Source: Bacteroidales bacterium | Lineage (GTDB): Bacteria > Bacteroidota > Bacteroidia > Bacteroidales > Tenuifilaceae | Length of the DNA stretch: 64,000 nucleotides | Assembly: GCA_020636845.1 (NCBI GenBank) | Contig: JACJXD010000004.1 | Location: forward strand, 124,001-188,000 | Direction of reading: 5' to 3' | Shown: positions 25,387-34,604 of the stretch, in pieces | Numbering within the stretch: the first letter of the stretch is position 1 | Layout of the letters: every line of letters starts with the position of its first letter | Notes under the pieces: model-generated | Database searches by the model: none | The model's input: the letters and a program-made list of their open reading frames with translations, nothing else | What the model was told of the DNA's origin: nothing | Position numbers and translations under genes: made by a program

Positions 25387-27603
25387 ATGACTGGACAGGT
25401 TAAACGCTTTGGTACAGCACCGGTGTTTTTCACCGCAATTTCAACCATTTTAGGAGCTATTCTCTTCCTACGTTTTGGATATGCAATTGGAACTGTAGGC
25501 TTTTGGGGGGTAATCTTAATTATTTTACTCGGACACATGGTTACTATTCCCACGTCTTTAGCCCTTTCCGAAATAGCGACAAACAAAAGGGTTGAAGGGG
25601 GTGGCGAGTATTTTATTATTTCACGTTCCTTCGGATTAAACATTGGCGCAACAATTGGAATTGCCTTATACCTATCACAAGCCATTAGCGTAGCTTTTTA
25701 TGTAATTGCCTTTACCGAATCGTTCCAATTTTTGTTCGACTACCTACAAGGTGTCGGAATATTTTTACCCCGTCAGGCAATAAGCATCCCCGTCATGCTA
25801 ATTCTTTCGGTACTTATCCTAAAAAAAGGGGCTAGCCTTGGCGTTAAAGCGTTGTATTTTGTTGTAGCCATACTTTTTGTAGCCTTGGCAATGTTTTTCC
25901 TTGGACAAACCAACTACACCGCCAACACCGATTTTTCTTTATTAAGCGATCAATTTCACAATCCCGAAAAGTTTTTTATTGTATTTGCAATTGTTTTCCC
26001 TGCCTTTACAGGAATGACTGCAGGTGTTGGCCTGTCGGGCGACCTTAAAAATCCGGCTAAATCAATACCAATTGGGACCATATCGGCAACACTTATTGGC
26101 ATGGTTATATACTTTTTTGTTACCTACAAGTTGGCCGTATCGGCATCGCCGGAAGATTTGGTATCCAACCAACTTATTATGGGAAAAATAGCCATTGGCG
26201 GGTCAATTATTATTCCCTTGGGATTAGCAGCATCAACAATTTCATCGGCATTGGGATCGGTAATGGTTGCACCCCGGACACTTCAGGCTCTGGCAAACGA
26301 CAGCTCTTTTCCCATCCCTAAAGTAAACAGATGGTTGGCAAAAGGTCGCACAAACGACAACGAACCTACAAACGCCTCCATTGTAACTTGCGCAATTGCC
26401 CTAATTTTTGTGGCATTAGGCGAAGTTAATACTGTTGCCAGCATTATTTCGATGTTCTTTATGGTTACCTATGGTTCTTTATCGTTAATTTCTTTTCTTA
26501 ATCACTTTGGAGCATCGCCATCGTATCGTCCTTCTTTCAAATCGAAATGGTGGATATCGCTATTGGGCTTTGTTGTTGCCGTTTGGGTAATGTTTAAAAT
26601 TGATACCCTTTACGCATTACTTGCCATTATTTTGATGGTGTTAATGAATATTTACATCAACTTTTATCATAGTAACCGAAAAGGGCTTTCGTCGATTTTT
26701 GCCAACTCCCTATTCCAACTAAACAGAAACCTGCAAATCTTTCTTCAACATAAAAGTAAAGACAAAACATTTCTAGAATGGCGTCCGGGAGCAATTTGCA
26801 TTTCCGACTCGTCGTTCGACCGCGATAACGCTTTCCGACTGCTAAACTGGATTGCTTACCGCTACGGCTTTGGCACATATCTACATAGAATTGATGGTTA
26901 CTTTTCCACAAGTACCAACAAGCAATCGCGCGAAGAGTTAAAGCGGCTTTTAAATAACATTGAAAACGAAAAGAACTTTGTATATATCGATACCATTATT
27001 TCGCCTTCCTACACTTCGGCTGTAGCCAATGCCATTCAAATTCCGGGAATTGCCGGAATGGAAAACAACATGGTTATTTTGGAATACGATAAGGACGAAA
27101 AGAAAGGGCTAAAGGATATCTTGGATAACTTCAACTTAATTAGTGCCGGAAATTTCGACGTTTGCATTCTTGCTTCGAGCCGACGCCCAGTTTATCCAAA
27201 GAACGGAATACACATCTGGATTAAATCGACAGACAACGAAAACGCCAACCTGATGATTTTGCTAAGCTTCATAATATCGGGACATCCTTTCTGGAAAAAT
27301 GGTTACATTAAAATATTTAACATTTGCAAACCTAACGAGGTTAAAGACCAACGGCGTAATCTCAGGGAACTTATGATAAGCGGACGACTGCCTATTTTGC
27401 CCGATAACATCGAAATAATCGAAAACGAAGAATCTGTTTCCCCTAAAAAAATAATTACCGAAAAATCGGAATTTGCAGGCTTGGTAATTCTTGGCTTCCG
27501 CGAAGAACTTATTAATCATGAAGGTGAAGAATATTTTAATGGTTTCGAAAAACTGGGCGATGTACTTTACGTTTACTCAAAGTATAAAAAGGAAATTGAA
27601 TAA
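25387..27603 (+). CDS. APC superfamily transporter, SLC12 (Na-K-Cl cotransporter)-like
   Basis: 738 residues from the ATG at 25387; the frame extends to a TTG at 25363 that adds only eight residues. The N-terminal ~430 residues form about 12 membrane helices, opening with 'GTAPVFFTAISTILGAILFLRFGYAIGTVG', the TM1 unwound 'GAILFLR' ion-binding region of SLC12-type carriers. 'PAFTGMTAGVGLSGDLKNPAKSIPIGT' is the family TM6 region. The C-terminal ~300 residues are a soluble domain with an arrangement like the regulatory tail of eukaryotic cation-chloride cotransporters. Substrate may be ions or amino acids. MeaB follows 9 bases later on the same strand. Confidence 0.85.
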   Translation: MTGQVKRFGTAPVFFTAISTILGAILFLRFGYAIGTVGFWGVILIILLGHMVTIPTSLALSEIATNKRVEGGGEYFIISRSFGLNIGATIGIALYLSQAISVAFYVIAFTESFQFLFDYLQGVGIFLPRQAISIPVMLILSVLILKKGASLGVKALYFVVAILFVALAMFFLGQTNYTANTDFSLLSDQFHNPEKFFIVFAIVFPAFTGMTAGVGLSGDLKNPAKSIPIGTISATLIGMVIYFFVTYKLAVSASPEDLVSNQLIMGKIAIGGSIIIPLGLAASTISSALGSVMVAPRTLQALANDSSFPIPKVNRWLAKGRTNDNEPTNASIVTCAIALIFVALGEVNTVASIISMFFMVTYGSLSLISFLNHFGASPSYRPSFKSKWWISLLGFVVAVWVMFKIDTLYALLAIILMVLMNIYINFYHSNRKGLSSIFANSLFQLNRNLQIFLQHKSKDKTFLEWRPGAICISDSSFDRDNAFRLLNWIAYRYGFGTYLHRIDGYFSTSTNKQSREELKRLLNNIENEKNFVYIDTIISPSYTSAVANAIQIPGIAGMENNMVILEYDKDEKKGLKDILDNFNLISAGNFDVCILASSRRPVYPKNGIHIWIKSTDNENANLMILLSFIISGHPFWKNGYIKIFNICKPNEVKDQRRNLRELMISGRLPILPDNIEIIENEESVSPKKIITEKSEFAGLVILGFREELINHEGEEYFNGFEKLGDVLYVYSKYKKEIE

Positions 27604-27612
27604 GGGTTTGTC

Positions 27613-28731
27613 ATGACAAAGAAAAGCAAAGGAGAAAACAAAAAACATAATACCAACGACAGCGCGTTAATTGTAAATCCGGGAATAGAGCAACCGTCCT
27701 CAATTAATCAGGCTGCAATTAACCGCATTAAGCAACGGAAAAACACACTACTTACAGCAGAACAGTATTTCGAAGGCATCCTACAACACAACGTAATGAT
27801 TTTAAGCAAGGCCATTACGTTGGTAGAAAGTTCGTTGCCAAAACACAGGGAAATAGCCCACCAACTAATAGATAAATGCTTACCATATACAGGAAACTCC
27901 ATACGAATAGGCATTACCGGAGTTCCCGGCGTTGGAAAAAGCACTTTTATTGAGGCTCTTGGCTCCACCATTACCGGAACCGGCCACAAACTGGCCGTGC
28001 TCGCCATTGACCCAAGTAGCGAAAGAAGCAAGGGTAGCATTTTAGGCGATAAAACAAGAATGGAAACGCTTAGCGCCGACAAAAACGCTTACATTCGCCC
28101 TTCGCCGTCGGCCGGCTCGTTGGGTGGCGTTGCCCGTAAAACCAGAGAAACGGTTATGCTCTGTGAGGCAGCGGGTTTCGACACCATTTTTATTGAGACG
28201 GTAGGCGTCGGACAAAGCGAAGTGGCGGTTCACTCCATGGTCGATTTTTTCTTGCTTCTTATGCTCGCCGGAGCTGGCGACGAACTTCAGGGTATTAAAC
28301 GGGGAATAATGGAAATGGCCGATATGATTGCCATTACAAAAGCCGACGGGAATAATATTGACAAGGCCAAACTGGCTCAGGCCGAATACAAAAACGCCCT
28401 TCACCTTTATCCCCCAACGGAGTCGGGGTGGATTCCCTGTGTGGAAACATGCTCGTCGGTTACCAAAAACGGGGTAAATAACGTTTGGCAAATCATTAAC
28501 CAGTACGTTGACTTTACCAGAAAAAACGGATATTTTTTAAAACGCAGGCAACAACAATCCAAATACTGGATTTACGAAACTATTAACGAATCGCTTCATA
28601 CCCGCTTTTTTAACGACGAAAAAGTTCAGAGTAAACTAGCCGATCTGGAAAAACAAGTGCTAAACAACAAGCTAAGCTCATTTGCCGCTGCACAAATACT
28701 GCTTGATACGTTTACCGGAAATAAAGAGTAA
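27613..28731 (+). CDS. meaB: Methylmalonyl-CoA mutase-associated GTPase MeaB
   Basis: 372 residues. It has a P-loop 'GITGVPGVGKSTFIEALG' (about residues 99-116), 'LAIDPSSERSKGSILGDKTRM', 'ETVGVGQSEV' with the switch regions, and 'ITKADGNN' for guanine recognition (NKxD-like TKAD). These are diagnostic of the MeaB/ArgK G3E GTPases that load and protect the B12 cofactor of methylmalonyl-CoA mutase. The ~50-residue N-terminal extension is Lys/Asn-rich. The mutase genes themselves are not in the window, so the enzyme is presumably encoded elsewhere; propionate/succinate interconversion is typical of Bacteroidota. It converges with ispG (8 bases between stop codons). Confidence 0.93.
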   Translation: MTKKSKGENKKHNTNDSALIVNPGIEQPSSINQAAINRIKQRKNTLLTAEQYFEGILQHNVMILSKAITLVESSLPKHREIAHQLIDKCLPYTGNSIRIGITGVPGVGKSTFIEALGSTITGTGHKLAVLAIDPSSERSKGSILGDKTRMETLSADKNAYIRPSPSAGSLGGVARKTRETVMLCEAAGFDTIFIETVGVGQSEVAVHSMVDFFLLLMLAGAGDELQGIKRGIMEMADMIAITKADGNNIDKAKLAQAEYKNALHLYPPTESGWIPCVETCSSVTKNGVNNVWQIINQYVDFTRKNGYFLKRRQQQSKYWIYETINESLHTRFFNDEKVQSKLADLEKQVLNNKLSSFAAAQILLDTFTGNKE

Positions 28732-28738
28732 CGCCGGA

Positions 28739-30640
28739 CTAATCAACCCAATCGTTATTGGCCTTAATAATAGCCACCAACTCCCGAATGGCATCCTGTT
28801 CGGGAATATTCTTTTTTACAAGTTCCTTCCCTTTGTAAAGTGACACCCGTCCGTACCCGGCTCCAACGTAGCCGTAATCGGCATCGGCCATTTCTCCGGG
28901 ACCGTTTACAACACAACCCATCACTCCAATTTTTAACCCTTTTAGGTGTGCCGTTGCCGCTTTTACCTTTTTCAGCGTATCCTGAAGGTTGAACAACGTC
29001 CGACCACACCCTGGACACGAAATATACTCGGTTTTAGATATTCGCGTACGCGATGCCTGTAAAATAGAAAATGCCGTTTGACAAACCGTTTGCCGGGAAA
29101 TGTTGGGTGCCGTAAGCATTACTCCATCGCCTAAGCCGTCTAGTTGCAAACCGCCAACATCCGAAGCCGCCTTAAGTTGAAAAAGTTCGGTATCGCTATC
29201 GGCATAGTTACGGCAAATTACAACAGGCCGGGTTATTCCCAAATTCATCAATGTTATAAAAGCAGCCCTTTGCTCGGCAAATCCGTTGGCGTTTTCGGTC
29301 TGCAGCAAAAGTATTACAGGAACATCGGAACGGAGTAACCCCTGCAATTCTTCGCTGTTTAAATCGTTGTACGATACTTTTAGGAAACAACCTTTTTTTA
29401 CTTCCTTTTGATTCAAAAACTCATTTACGGAATATGCTGCTATAGAATTTTCGCTACCGATTATAGGAAGATTTTCAACTTTAGGCACTGAAATATCACA
29501 GCCCTTTTCAACTAAAATATAATCGGCAGATAAATCGTTTCGAGTCCACTCCTCCGTTTCGGAGTTATAGCTCCAACCCCATTCCGAAAGAACTTCACCG
29601 GTAACTTTTTTCAACCCCGATAAATTGGCTATAACAACAGGCTGATTTTCACCTCCAATGTTCAACACTTTTTCGGAAACTCTTCGCTTATATTCAAACG
29701 GATTATAAGGAAGACTGCCTATTTCGTCCAACCTCGGATTGGTTTGCCGACCTTCGAAGTAACTTACCAATTTTCTTGCCACCGGAATTTCCACCTCAGG
29801 CTCTTCGGTAAGCGAAACCCTTATTGTATCGCCAATACCATCGGCTAAAAGGGCCCCCATACCAACCGCCGACTTAATGCGTCCATCCTCGCCATCTCCG
29901 GCCTCGGTTACTCCCAAGTGCAACGGGTAATTCATGCCTTCGGCATTCATGGCTACAACACATAACCTAACAGCCTGAACCATTACGCGCGTGTTGCTCG
30001 ATTTCATGGAAATTACAATGTCGTGAAAATTGTGCTTTCGGAAAATACGTAAAAACTCCATTGCCGATTCTACCATTCCTTCAGGCGTATCGCCATAACG
30101 GCTCATAATCCTATCCGACAAAGAGCCGTGGTTAACTCCAATTCGAATAGCCACCTTCCTTTTTTTGCAAATATCCAACAACGGAATTAACCTCTCTTCA
30201 ATTCTTGCCAACTCCTGTTTATAATCGGAATCCGAATATTCTACCATCTTAAACTTCGCCCGAGGGTCAACAAAATTACCCGGATTTATACGAACTTTCT
30301 CCACATGCTTTGCCGATTCTAATGCTGCAGCAGGATTAAAATGAACATCGGCTATTAAAGGAATGGTTATTCCTTGTCTTTCCAATTCTTCCTTTATGTT
30401 TTGAAGATTAGCAGCTTCCTTGGTGCTTTGCGTTGTTATTCGAACGTACTCCGAACCAACATTATACGCCCTTATGCACTGCTCAGCCGTGGCAATGGTA
30501 TCGTTGGTATTAGTTGTCGTCATGGTTTGTATCCTAATGGGATTATCGCCTCCAAGAGGAACTTCCCCAATAAAAACCTCAACGGCCTTTCGTCTGGAAT
30601 AATGCGAATAACTTACACAATACTTACTATCTGCCTTCAT
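28739..30640 (-). CDS. ispG: 4-hydroxy-3-methylbut-2-enyl diphosphate synthase, long form
   Basis: IspG (GcpE) converts MEcPP to HMBPP, the penultimate step of the MEP isoprenoid pathway, in the cytosol with a [4Fe-4S] centre. The protein has about 633 residues from the ATG at 30640; an ATG at 30652 is an alternative. The N-terminal TIM-barrel motifs are clear ('IRIQTMTTTNTNDT', 'LIADVHFNPAAAL', 'KVRINPGNF'). The C-terminal iron-sulfur domain has 'ISCPGCGRTLFNL' and 'VMGCVVNGPGEMADADYGY', giving the three Cys ligands. At about 250 residues longer than the E. coli enzyme, it has the central insert domain typical of plant, Chlamydiae and Bacteroidota IspG. Its promoter should lie between 30641 and the next gene. 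Confidence 0.95.
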   Translation of the reverse strand: MKADSKYCVSYSHYSRRKAVEVFIGEVPLGGDNPIRIQTMTTTNTNDTIATAEQCIRAYNVGSEYVRITTQSTKEAANLQNIKEELERQGITIPLIADVHFNPAAALESAKHVEKVRINPGNFVDPRAKFKMVEYSDSDYKQELARIEERLIPLLDICKKRKVAIRIGVNHGSLSDRIMSRYGDTPEGMVESAMEFLRIFRKHNFHDIVISMKSSNTRVMVQAVRLCVVAMNAEGMNYPLHLGVTEAGDGEDGRIKSAVGMGALLADGIGDTIRVSLTEEPEVEIPVARKLVSYFEGRQTNPRLDEIGSLPYNPFEYKRRVSEKVLNIGGENQPVVIANLSGLKKVTGEVLSEWGWSYNSETEEWTRNDLSADYILVEKGCDISVPKVENLPIIGSENSIAAYSVNEFLNQKEVKKGCFLKVSYNDLNSEELQGLLRSDVPVILLLQTENANGFAEQRAAFITLMNLGITRPVVICRNYADSDTELFQLKAASDVGGLQLDGLGDGVMLTAPNISRQTVCQTAFSILQASRTRISKTEYISCPGCGRTLFNLQDTLKKVKAATAHLKGLKIGVMGCVVNGPGEMADADYGYVGAGYGRVSLYKGKELVKKNIPEQDAIRELVAIIKANNDWVD

Positions 30641-30673
30641 TTTTACTATCAAAAGAAATTAAAACATCATGAT

Positions 30674-31120
30674 TTACAATTCCATGTTGGGATGCGTAAC
30701 AACGAAGTAAAGAGTTCGCATCATACCTAACATTATCACCGGAAATAAAAAAACAAGCAAAAACCTTACAATGAAGTAGTTTATAAAATTAAAGAAAAGT
30801 AAGGTTACAAAAAGTAGAATAAGCGACGAGTCAACCAGCATAAGCACTCTATTTGTAATAGGTCGCGCAAATGCCTTTGGAACAGGAACATCGTCCCGCT
30901 GATTTGCAACAAAAAGTATCAACTCGTATATACAAAACGTAAACAAAATTGGCGAAACCGCACCAAAAATTATTAGAATTAACTTTGATTCCGTTACTCT
31001 AAAAGAATATAAAAGTCCAACAATAACGGTCAATACAAGATTAATCGAAAAAATTGCAGAGTTCCCTACAAGATTTTGAGTCCAAAACATAACCGTTTTT
31101 GTCCATCTAAATTGTCTCAT
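30674..31120 (-). CDS. Hypothetical membrane protein with about four helices
   Basis: 148 residues. Hydrophobic segments lie near residues 20-42, 46-70, 93-113 and 116-138, joined by a polar middle loop ('ANQRDDVPVPKAFARPITNR'). No family was recognised with certainty. It sits 7 bases downstream of the Ca2+/Na+ antiporter gene and upstream of ispG on the same strand, so it is probably cotranscribed with both. Function unknown. Confidence 0.7.
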   Translation of the reverse strand: MRQFRWTKTVMFWTQNLVGNSAIFSINLVLTVIVGLLYSFRVTESKLILIIFGAVSPILFTFCIYELILFVANQRDDVPVPKAFARPITNRVLMLVDSSLILLFVTLLFFNFINYFIVRFLLVFLFPVIMLGMMRTLYFVVTHPNMEL

Positions 31121-31127
31121 AAAATAC

Positions 31128-32087
31128 CTACGCGTTAATTACAAGGTAAACGTTATAAGCAATGGCTATTGCCAAGAATATAGCCCCATGTACTCGGCTA
31201 ATTCTACATTTTCTTCCCCACATGGCAAAAACCAGCATTAAAATTGCGCCAAGAATATTAACTGAAAGGTCGAACCACGCATTCGGGTAAATGTTTATAG
31301 GCCTAATAAACGAGGTAACGCCTAAAACCAACAGTAGGTTAAATATGTTCGACCCCACAACATTTCCTATTGCTATGTCCGATTTACCACGGTAAGCCGC
31401 TATTGCGGAAGTTGCCAATTCCGGCAACGATGTTCCCGCCGCCACAATTGTTAAGCCTATTACAGCTTGACTTACACCCAATGCTTCGGCAATTTTCACC
31501 GCACTGTAAACAATTATTCGGCCTCCGGCCACAAGCAACACAAGCCCACCAACTATCATAAGAACAGAATACCACGCATTTCTTTTTTTTACATCGGGTT
31601 CCGTATCTATGTCTCCCATCTTTGCCGATAAAAAATTGTAATACAAGAAGACTGCAAATAGTAACAAAAGAATTATAGCGTCGGATCTGGAAATAAACGC
31701 CGACGAATTATGATCGATAAACATATCGCCAGCCAAAGCAAAAACTACCGCTGTAGCCAAAAAGTTAAAAGGAATTTCAATTTTAACGGTTTTACGCTGA
31801 ACAATAATAGGTTTTATTAACGCAGATATTCCCAATATTACAAAAACATTGAAAATGTTACTTCCCAAAATATTTCCCAAAGCAATTTCGGAATTGCCAG
31901 TAGTTGCCGAAATAACGTTAACTGCCAACTCGGGCGCCGAGGTGCCAAATGCAACAACCGTTAATCCTATTGTTAAAGCCGAAACTCCCAGTTTTTTTGC
32001 AATGCTGGATGCTCCTTCCACCAGCCAAGTAGCACCGTAAACCAAAGCAACTAAACCAACGGCTATTATTAAAAATTTAAGAAGCAT
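31128..32087 (-). CDS. Calcium/sodium antiporter (CaCA family, YrbG-like)
   Basis: 319 residues, about ten membrane segments. The two inverted alpha-repeat motifs of the CaCA superfamily are evident: 'LTVVAFGTSAPELAVNVISA...ALGNILGSNIFNVFVILG' near residues 40-90 and 'LTIVAAGTSLPELATSAIAA...AIGNVVGSNIFNLLLVLG' near 205-255. Each has the GTS-(A/L)-PE ion-binding core and a G-x-x-x-GSN-x-FN helix. Such inner-membrane exchangers export Ca2+ or exchange Na+/K+. It lies 2 bases downstream of the DUF1874 gene and 7 bases upstream of a small membrane protein, so the three form a likely operon. Confidence 0.92.
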   Translation of the reverse strand: MLLKFLIIAVGLVALVYGATWLVEGASSIAKKLGVSALTIGLTVVAFGTSAPELAVNVISATTGNSEIALGNILGSNIFNVFVILGISALIKPIIVQRKTVKIEIPFNFLATAVVFALAGDMFIDHNSSAFISRSDAIILLLLFAVFLYYNFLSAKMGDIDTEPDVKKRNAWYSVLMIVGGLVLLVAGGRIIVYSAVKIAEALGVSQAVIGLTIVAAGTSLPELATSAIAAYRGKSDIAIGNVVGSNIFNLLLVLGVTSFIRPINIYPNAWFDLSVNILGAILMLVFAMWGRKCRISRVHGAIFLAIAIAYNVYLVINA

Positions 32088-32089
32088 AA

Positions 32090-32428
32090 CTACTCCAACC
32101 TTTCTATCAACTTAAAAGTATAGCCTATCGATTGCATTTCTTTATAACTCAGAACGCTACCCTCCGCAGGCCTAACGTTCAACTTTAATGCAATAGCCAA
32201 CTGCCCAACTTCCTGTTCGAACGAAATTCTGTTCGTGGCAACATCTTCTTCAAGAATATTGGAAAAAATTTGAGCTGCAGCGTCGTGTCCAACGGCCGAA
32301 ACAAAACTATTCTGCCTTACTAACTCTGCAACTTTTTCGCTGGAAATGTCGGACACTCGGTAAAGCCCCGTTGTTGTAAAAACAACACCATTGAATAACG
32401 CTACCGGGAAAGATTTTCCCTTTTCCAT
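32090..32428 (-). CDS. DUF1874 / STIV B116 family protein, AcrIII-1/Crn2 ring-nuclease-like
   Basis: 112 residues from the ATG at 32428; a longer open frame reaches 32701 but runs antisense through a signal peptide gene. The sequence 'FVSAVGHDAAAQIFSNIL', 'TNRISFEQEVGQLAIAL', 'NVRPAEGSVLSYKEM' and a final 'FKLIERL' follows the DUF1874 fold order: I/VGH-x-(S/T/A)-T/A, NR, L-x-x-R-x-x-EG, L-x-x-x-E. In AcrIII-1 (SIRV1 gp29) the cA4 ring-cleaving residues are His47, Arg85 and Glu88; here His48, Arg86 and Glu89 match. Viral members erase the type III CRISPR alarm molecule; cellular Crn2 members tune it. No cas genes lie in the window. It is 2 bases from the antiporter gene, likely cotranscribed. 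Alternative: a DUF1874 member (YddF type) with another role. Confidence 0.82.
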   Translation of the reverse strand: MEKGKSFPVALFNGVVFTTTGLYRVSDISSEKVAELVRQNSFVSAVGHDAAAQIFSNILEEDVATNRISFEQEVGQLAIALKLNVRPAEGSVLSYKEMQSIGYTFKLIERLE

Positions 32429-32510
32429 TTTACTTTTTTTTAAAGTAGTTACAAAGATAAGTTTGATTACTGTAACTTTGCTAAAGTTTTCATTAATAAA
32501 ACAGACCGAA

Positions 32511-34259
32511 TTGAAGAAGTTAGTATTTTTAGCCATGTTTGCGCTGGTTATAACATTATTGTTTCCACGCTGCGCAAAAGTAGTTGCTCCAACCGGCGGC
32601 CCAAAGGATACAATTCCGCCTATTTTAGTTGCCAGCAATCCCAAACCAAACGCCACAAACTTTAAGGAAAACAAGTTAACCTTCGAGTTTAGCGAATACA
32701 TTGTGCTTAAAGATGCCTACCAAAAAATGCTGGTTTCGCCTCCGCTTAAAAATCGTCCGGAAATTAAGCAACGCGGAAAACGATTCGATTTGGAAATTAA
32801 CGATACTCTTAAGGAAAATACAACATACTCCATTTACTTTGGCGATGCTATTACGGATAACAACGAAGGAAACGCCATTCCAAACTTCGAATTTGCCTTT
32901 TCCACCGGCCCAAATATCGACACACTTTCCCTTGCGGGAAGCATTACAAATTCCCTTACCAACGAACCGGTTGAAGGTGCAATTATTATGCTTTATACTA
33001 ACAACACCGACTCTCTTCCATATAAAGAAAGACCTACGCATGTTGCCAAGTCGAACAAAAAGGGACTTTTTAAGGTAAATAACCTAAAATCCCAAAACTA
33101 CAAAGTTGTTGCCATAATCGATGGTAATAACGATTTCCTTTACAACCAAGGAGGCGAACAAATCGCTTTTTTAGATTCGGTTGTTCCTCAATCTTTTTTT
33201 ACTTCGGAAGATTATAAAAATAGAACGTTGAGCTTACGCTCATTTACGGAACCTTTGCCGTATCAACTTTTAACAGGCTATTCTCGTCCCGATAGCAATA
33301 TAATCGAACTTAACTTTTCCCGAAAACCTGTTGGTGGCTTTGTTGCAGAACCTTTAAAAATGGACGCAAAAGCCAACTGGTTTATTTCCGAACCCGATGC
33401 CGAAGGAGATACCCTAAAACTTTGGATTACCAACACAGCTATTATCAAAACCGATACACTTTACCTTAAATTATCGTATCAAAAAACCGATTCTCTTAAT
33501 ATTCTTCACCCACAAATCGATACGCTCAAGTTACTTTATACACCCACCGATGAAGAGATTGTTTCGTCCAAATCATCAAGAAAAAACAAAAAACATAAGG
33601 ACGAACAACCTAAAAAGGATACTTTAGGCTTTAGCCTTACCTGTTCCCTAACATCAAACGGAACAGGTTTCCCGAACATTCCGGTTGATTTTACAATTCC
33701 TGCGCCCGTTCAAAAAGTAGATTCTTCACAAATTCTGATTTTTAACGAAACCGATAGCATAATGGAACCACCCGTTTCGCTAATCCCCGATACGTTAAGT
33801 CCAAGAATTTACAGGTTCAACAAAGATTGGAAAACAAATAAATCGTACAAGCTGCTAATTTTACCCGGAACATTTACAACGGTATATGGCAAAACCAACG
33901 ATACGCTAAAAATAGCAACAACCGGAGCGGATCCCGAAAGTTTTGGAACATTAAAAATAAACTTTACCGGTATTAACGGTAGCGTTATTGCCGATTTAAC
34001 CACCGATAAAGGGAAAATCGTAAAATCGAAATGGGTAAAAGGAAATGGTTCCGTACAATTTCTTTTCATCGAACCGGGAAAATACTTTTTACGTTTCACG
34101 GACGATGTAAATTCTAACGGAAAATGGGACACCGGAAATTACCTTAAAGGCATACAACCGGAAAGGATTATCCCGTTTACCGAAGGAAAAAATAAAGGTG
34201 AAATAAATATTCGGGCAAACTGGGATAGCGAAATGCAAGTTGCCATTCCGAAGCCTTAA
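32511..34259 (+). CDS. Ig-like (Big_5) domain lipoprotein
   Basis: About 582 residues from the TTG at 32511, which gives 'MKKLVFLAMFALVITLLFPRC'; an ATG at 32535 would cut the charged n-region. The Cys after a short hydrophobic stretch followed by 'AKVVAPTGGPKDTIPP' is the typical start of a Bacteroidota lipoprotein family with an N-terminal SbsA-type Ig-like domain (Big_5, residues about 30-135: 'NPKPNATNFKENKLTFEFSEYI'). Later parts contain a carboxypeptidase-regulatory-like beta domain ('SLTNEPVEGAIIMLY', about 145-215). The C-terminal 'GKYFLRFTDDVNSNGKWDTG' is another beta-sandwich. It is probably a surface or periplasmic lipoprotein of unknown role. It is divergent from the DUF1874 gene, with 82 bases between. 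Confidence 0.82.
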   Translation: MKKLVFLAMFALVITLLFPRCAKVVAPTGGPKDTIPPILVASNPKPNATNFKENKLTFEFSEYIVLKDAYQKMLVSPPLKNRPEIKQRGKRFDLEINDTLKENTTYSIYFGDAITDNNEGNAIPNFEFAFSTGPNIDTLSLAGSITNSLTNEPVEGAIIMLYTNNTDSLPYKERPTHVAKSNKKGLFKVNNLKSQNYKVVAIIDGNNDFLYNQGGEQIAFLDSVVPQSFFTSEDYKNRTLSLRSFTEPLPYQLLTGYSRPDSNIIELNFSRKPVGGFVAEPLKMDAKANWFISEPDAEGDTLKLWITNTAIIKTDTLYLKLSYQKTDSLNILHPQIDTLKLLYTPTDEEIVSSKSSRKNKKHKDEQPKKDTLGFSLTCSLTSNGTGFPNIPVDFTIPAPVQKVDSSQILIFNETDSIMEPPVSLIPDTLSPRIYRFNKDWKTNKSYKLLILPGTFTTVYGKTNDTLKIATTGADPESFGTLKINFTGINGSVIADLTTDKGKIVKSKWVKGNGSVQFLFIEPGKYFLRFTDDVNSNGKWDTGNYLKGIQPERIIPFTEGKNKGEINIRANWDSEMQVAIPKP

Positions 34260-34285
34260 TTTATTTATAAATAAAACTGTATATC

Positions 34286-34594
34286 ATGTCTGTTTTAATG
34301 AATTTTGCAATGTTTCCAACCGATAAAGGAGCCAGCGTTAGCCCATATGTTGCCAAGATAGAAGGAAAAATCCGTGCTATGGGATTCCAATCCGAACTAT
34401 CATCCATGGGAACAATTGTAGAAACCGAAAACATTTCCCAAGCGCTTTCCGTTATAGAAAACACATACAACGTTTTAGAACCCGATTGCGACAGGGTTTA
34501 CGTTACGGTCAGCCTTGATATCAGAAAAGGAAAATCGGGAAGAATAAAGTCAAAAATCGAATCTGTTGAATCGAAACTTAAAAACAACAAATAG
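34286..34594 (+). CDS. MTH1187/YkoF-type thiamine-binding protein
   Basis: 102 residues, the usual size of the MTH1187 (DUF77) family. It shows the N-terminal beta strand 'VLMNFAMFPTDKGASVSPYVA', 'MGTIVETENISQALSVI' and 'DCDRVYVTVSLDIRKGKSG', which define a ferredoxin-like fold binding thiamine or hydroxymethylpyrimidine. It forms tetramers in the cytosol. It lies 26 bases after the lipoprotein gene and just before a beta-barrel gene; no thiamine pathway genes are near. Confidence 0.88.
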   Translation: MSVLMNFAMFPTDKGASVSPYVAKIEGKIRAMGFQSELSSMGTIVETENISQALSVIENTYNVLEPDCDRVYVTVSLDIRKGKSGRIKSKIESVESKLKNNK

Positions 34595-34604
34595 TCCGGG
34601 GTAC

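Noticed and set aside
32429..32701. N-terminal extension of the DUF1874 gene to 203 residues
   Set aside because: The extra residues lie antisense to the lipoprotein signal-peptide region, do not match DUF1874 (about 110 residues), and the ATG at 32428 gives the family length.
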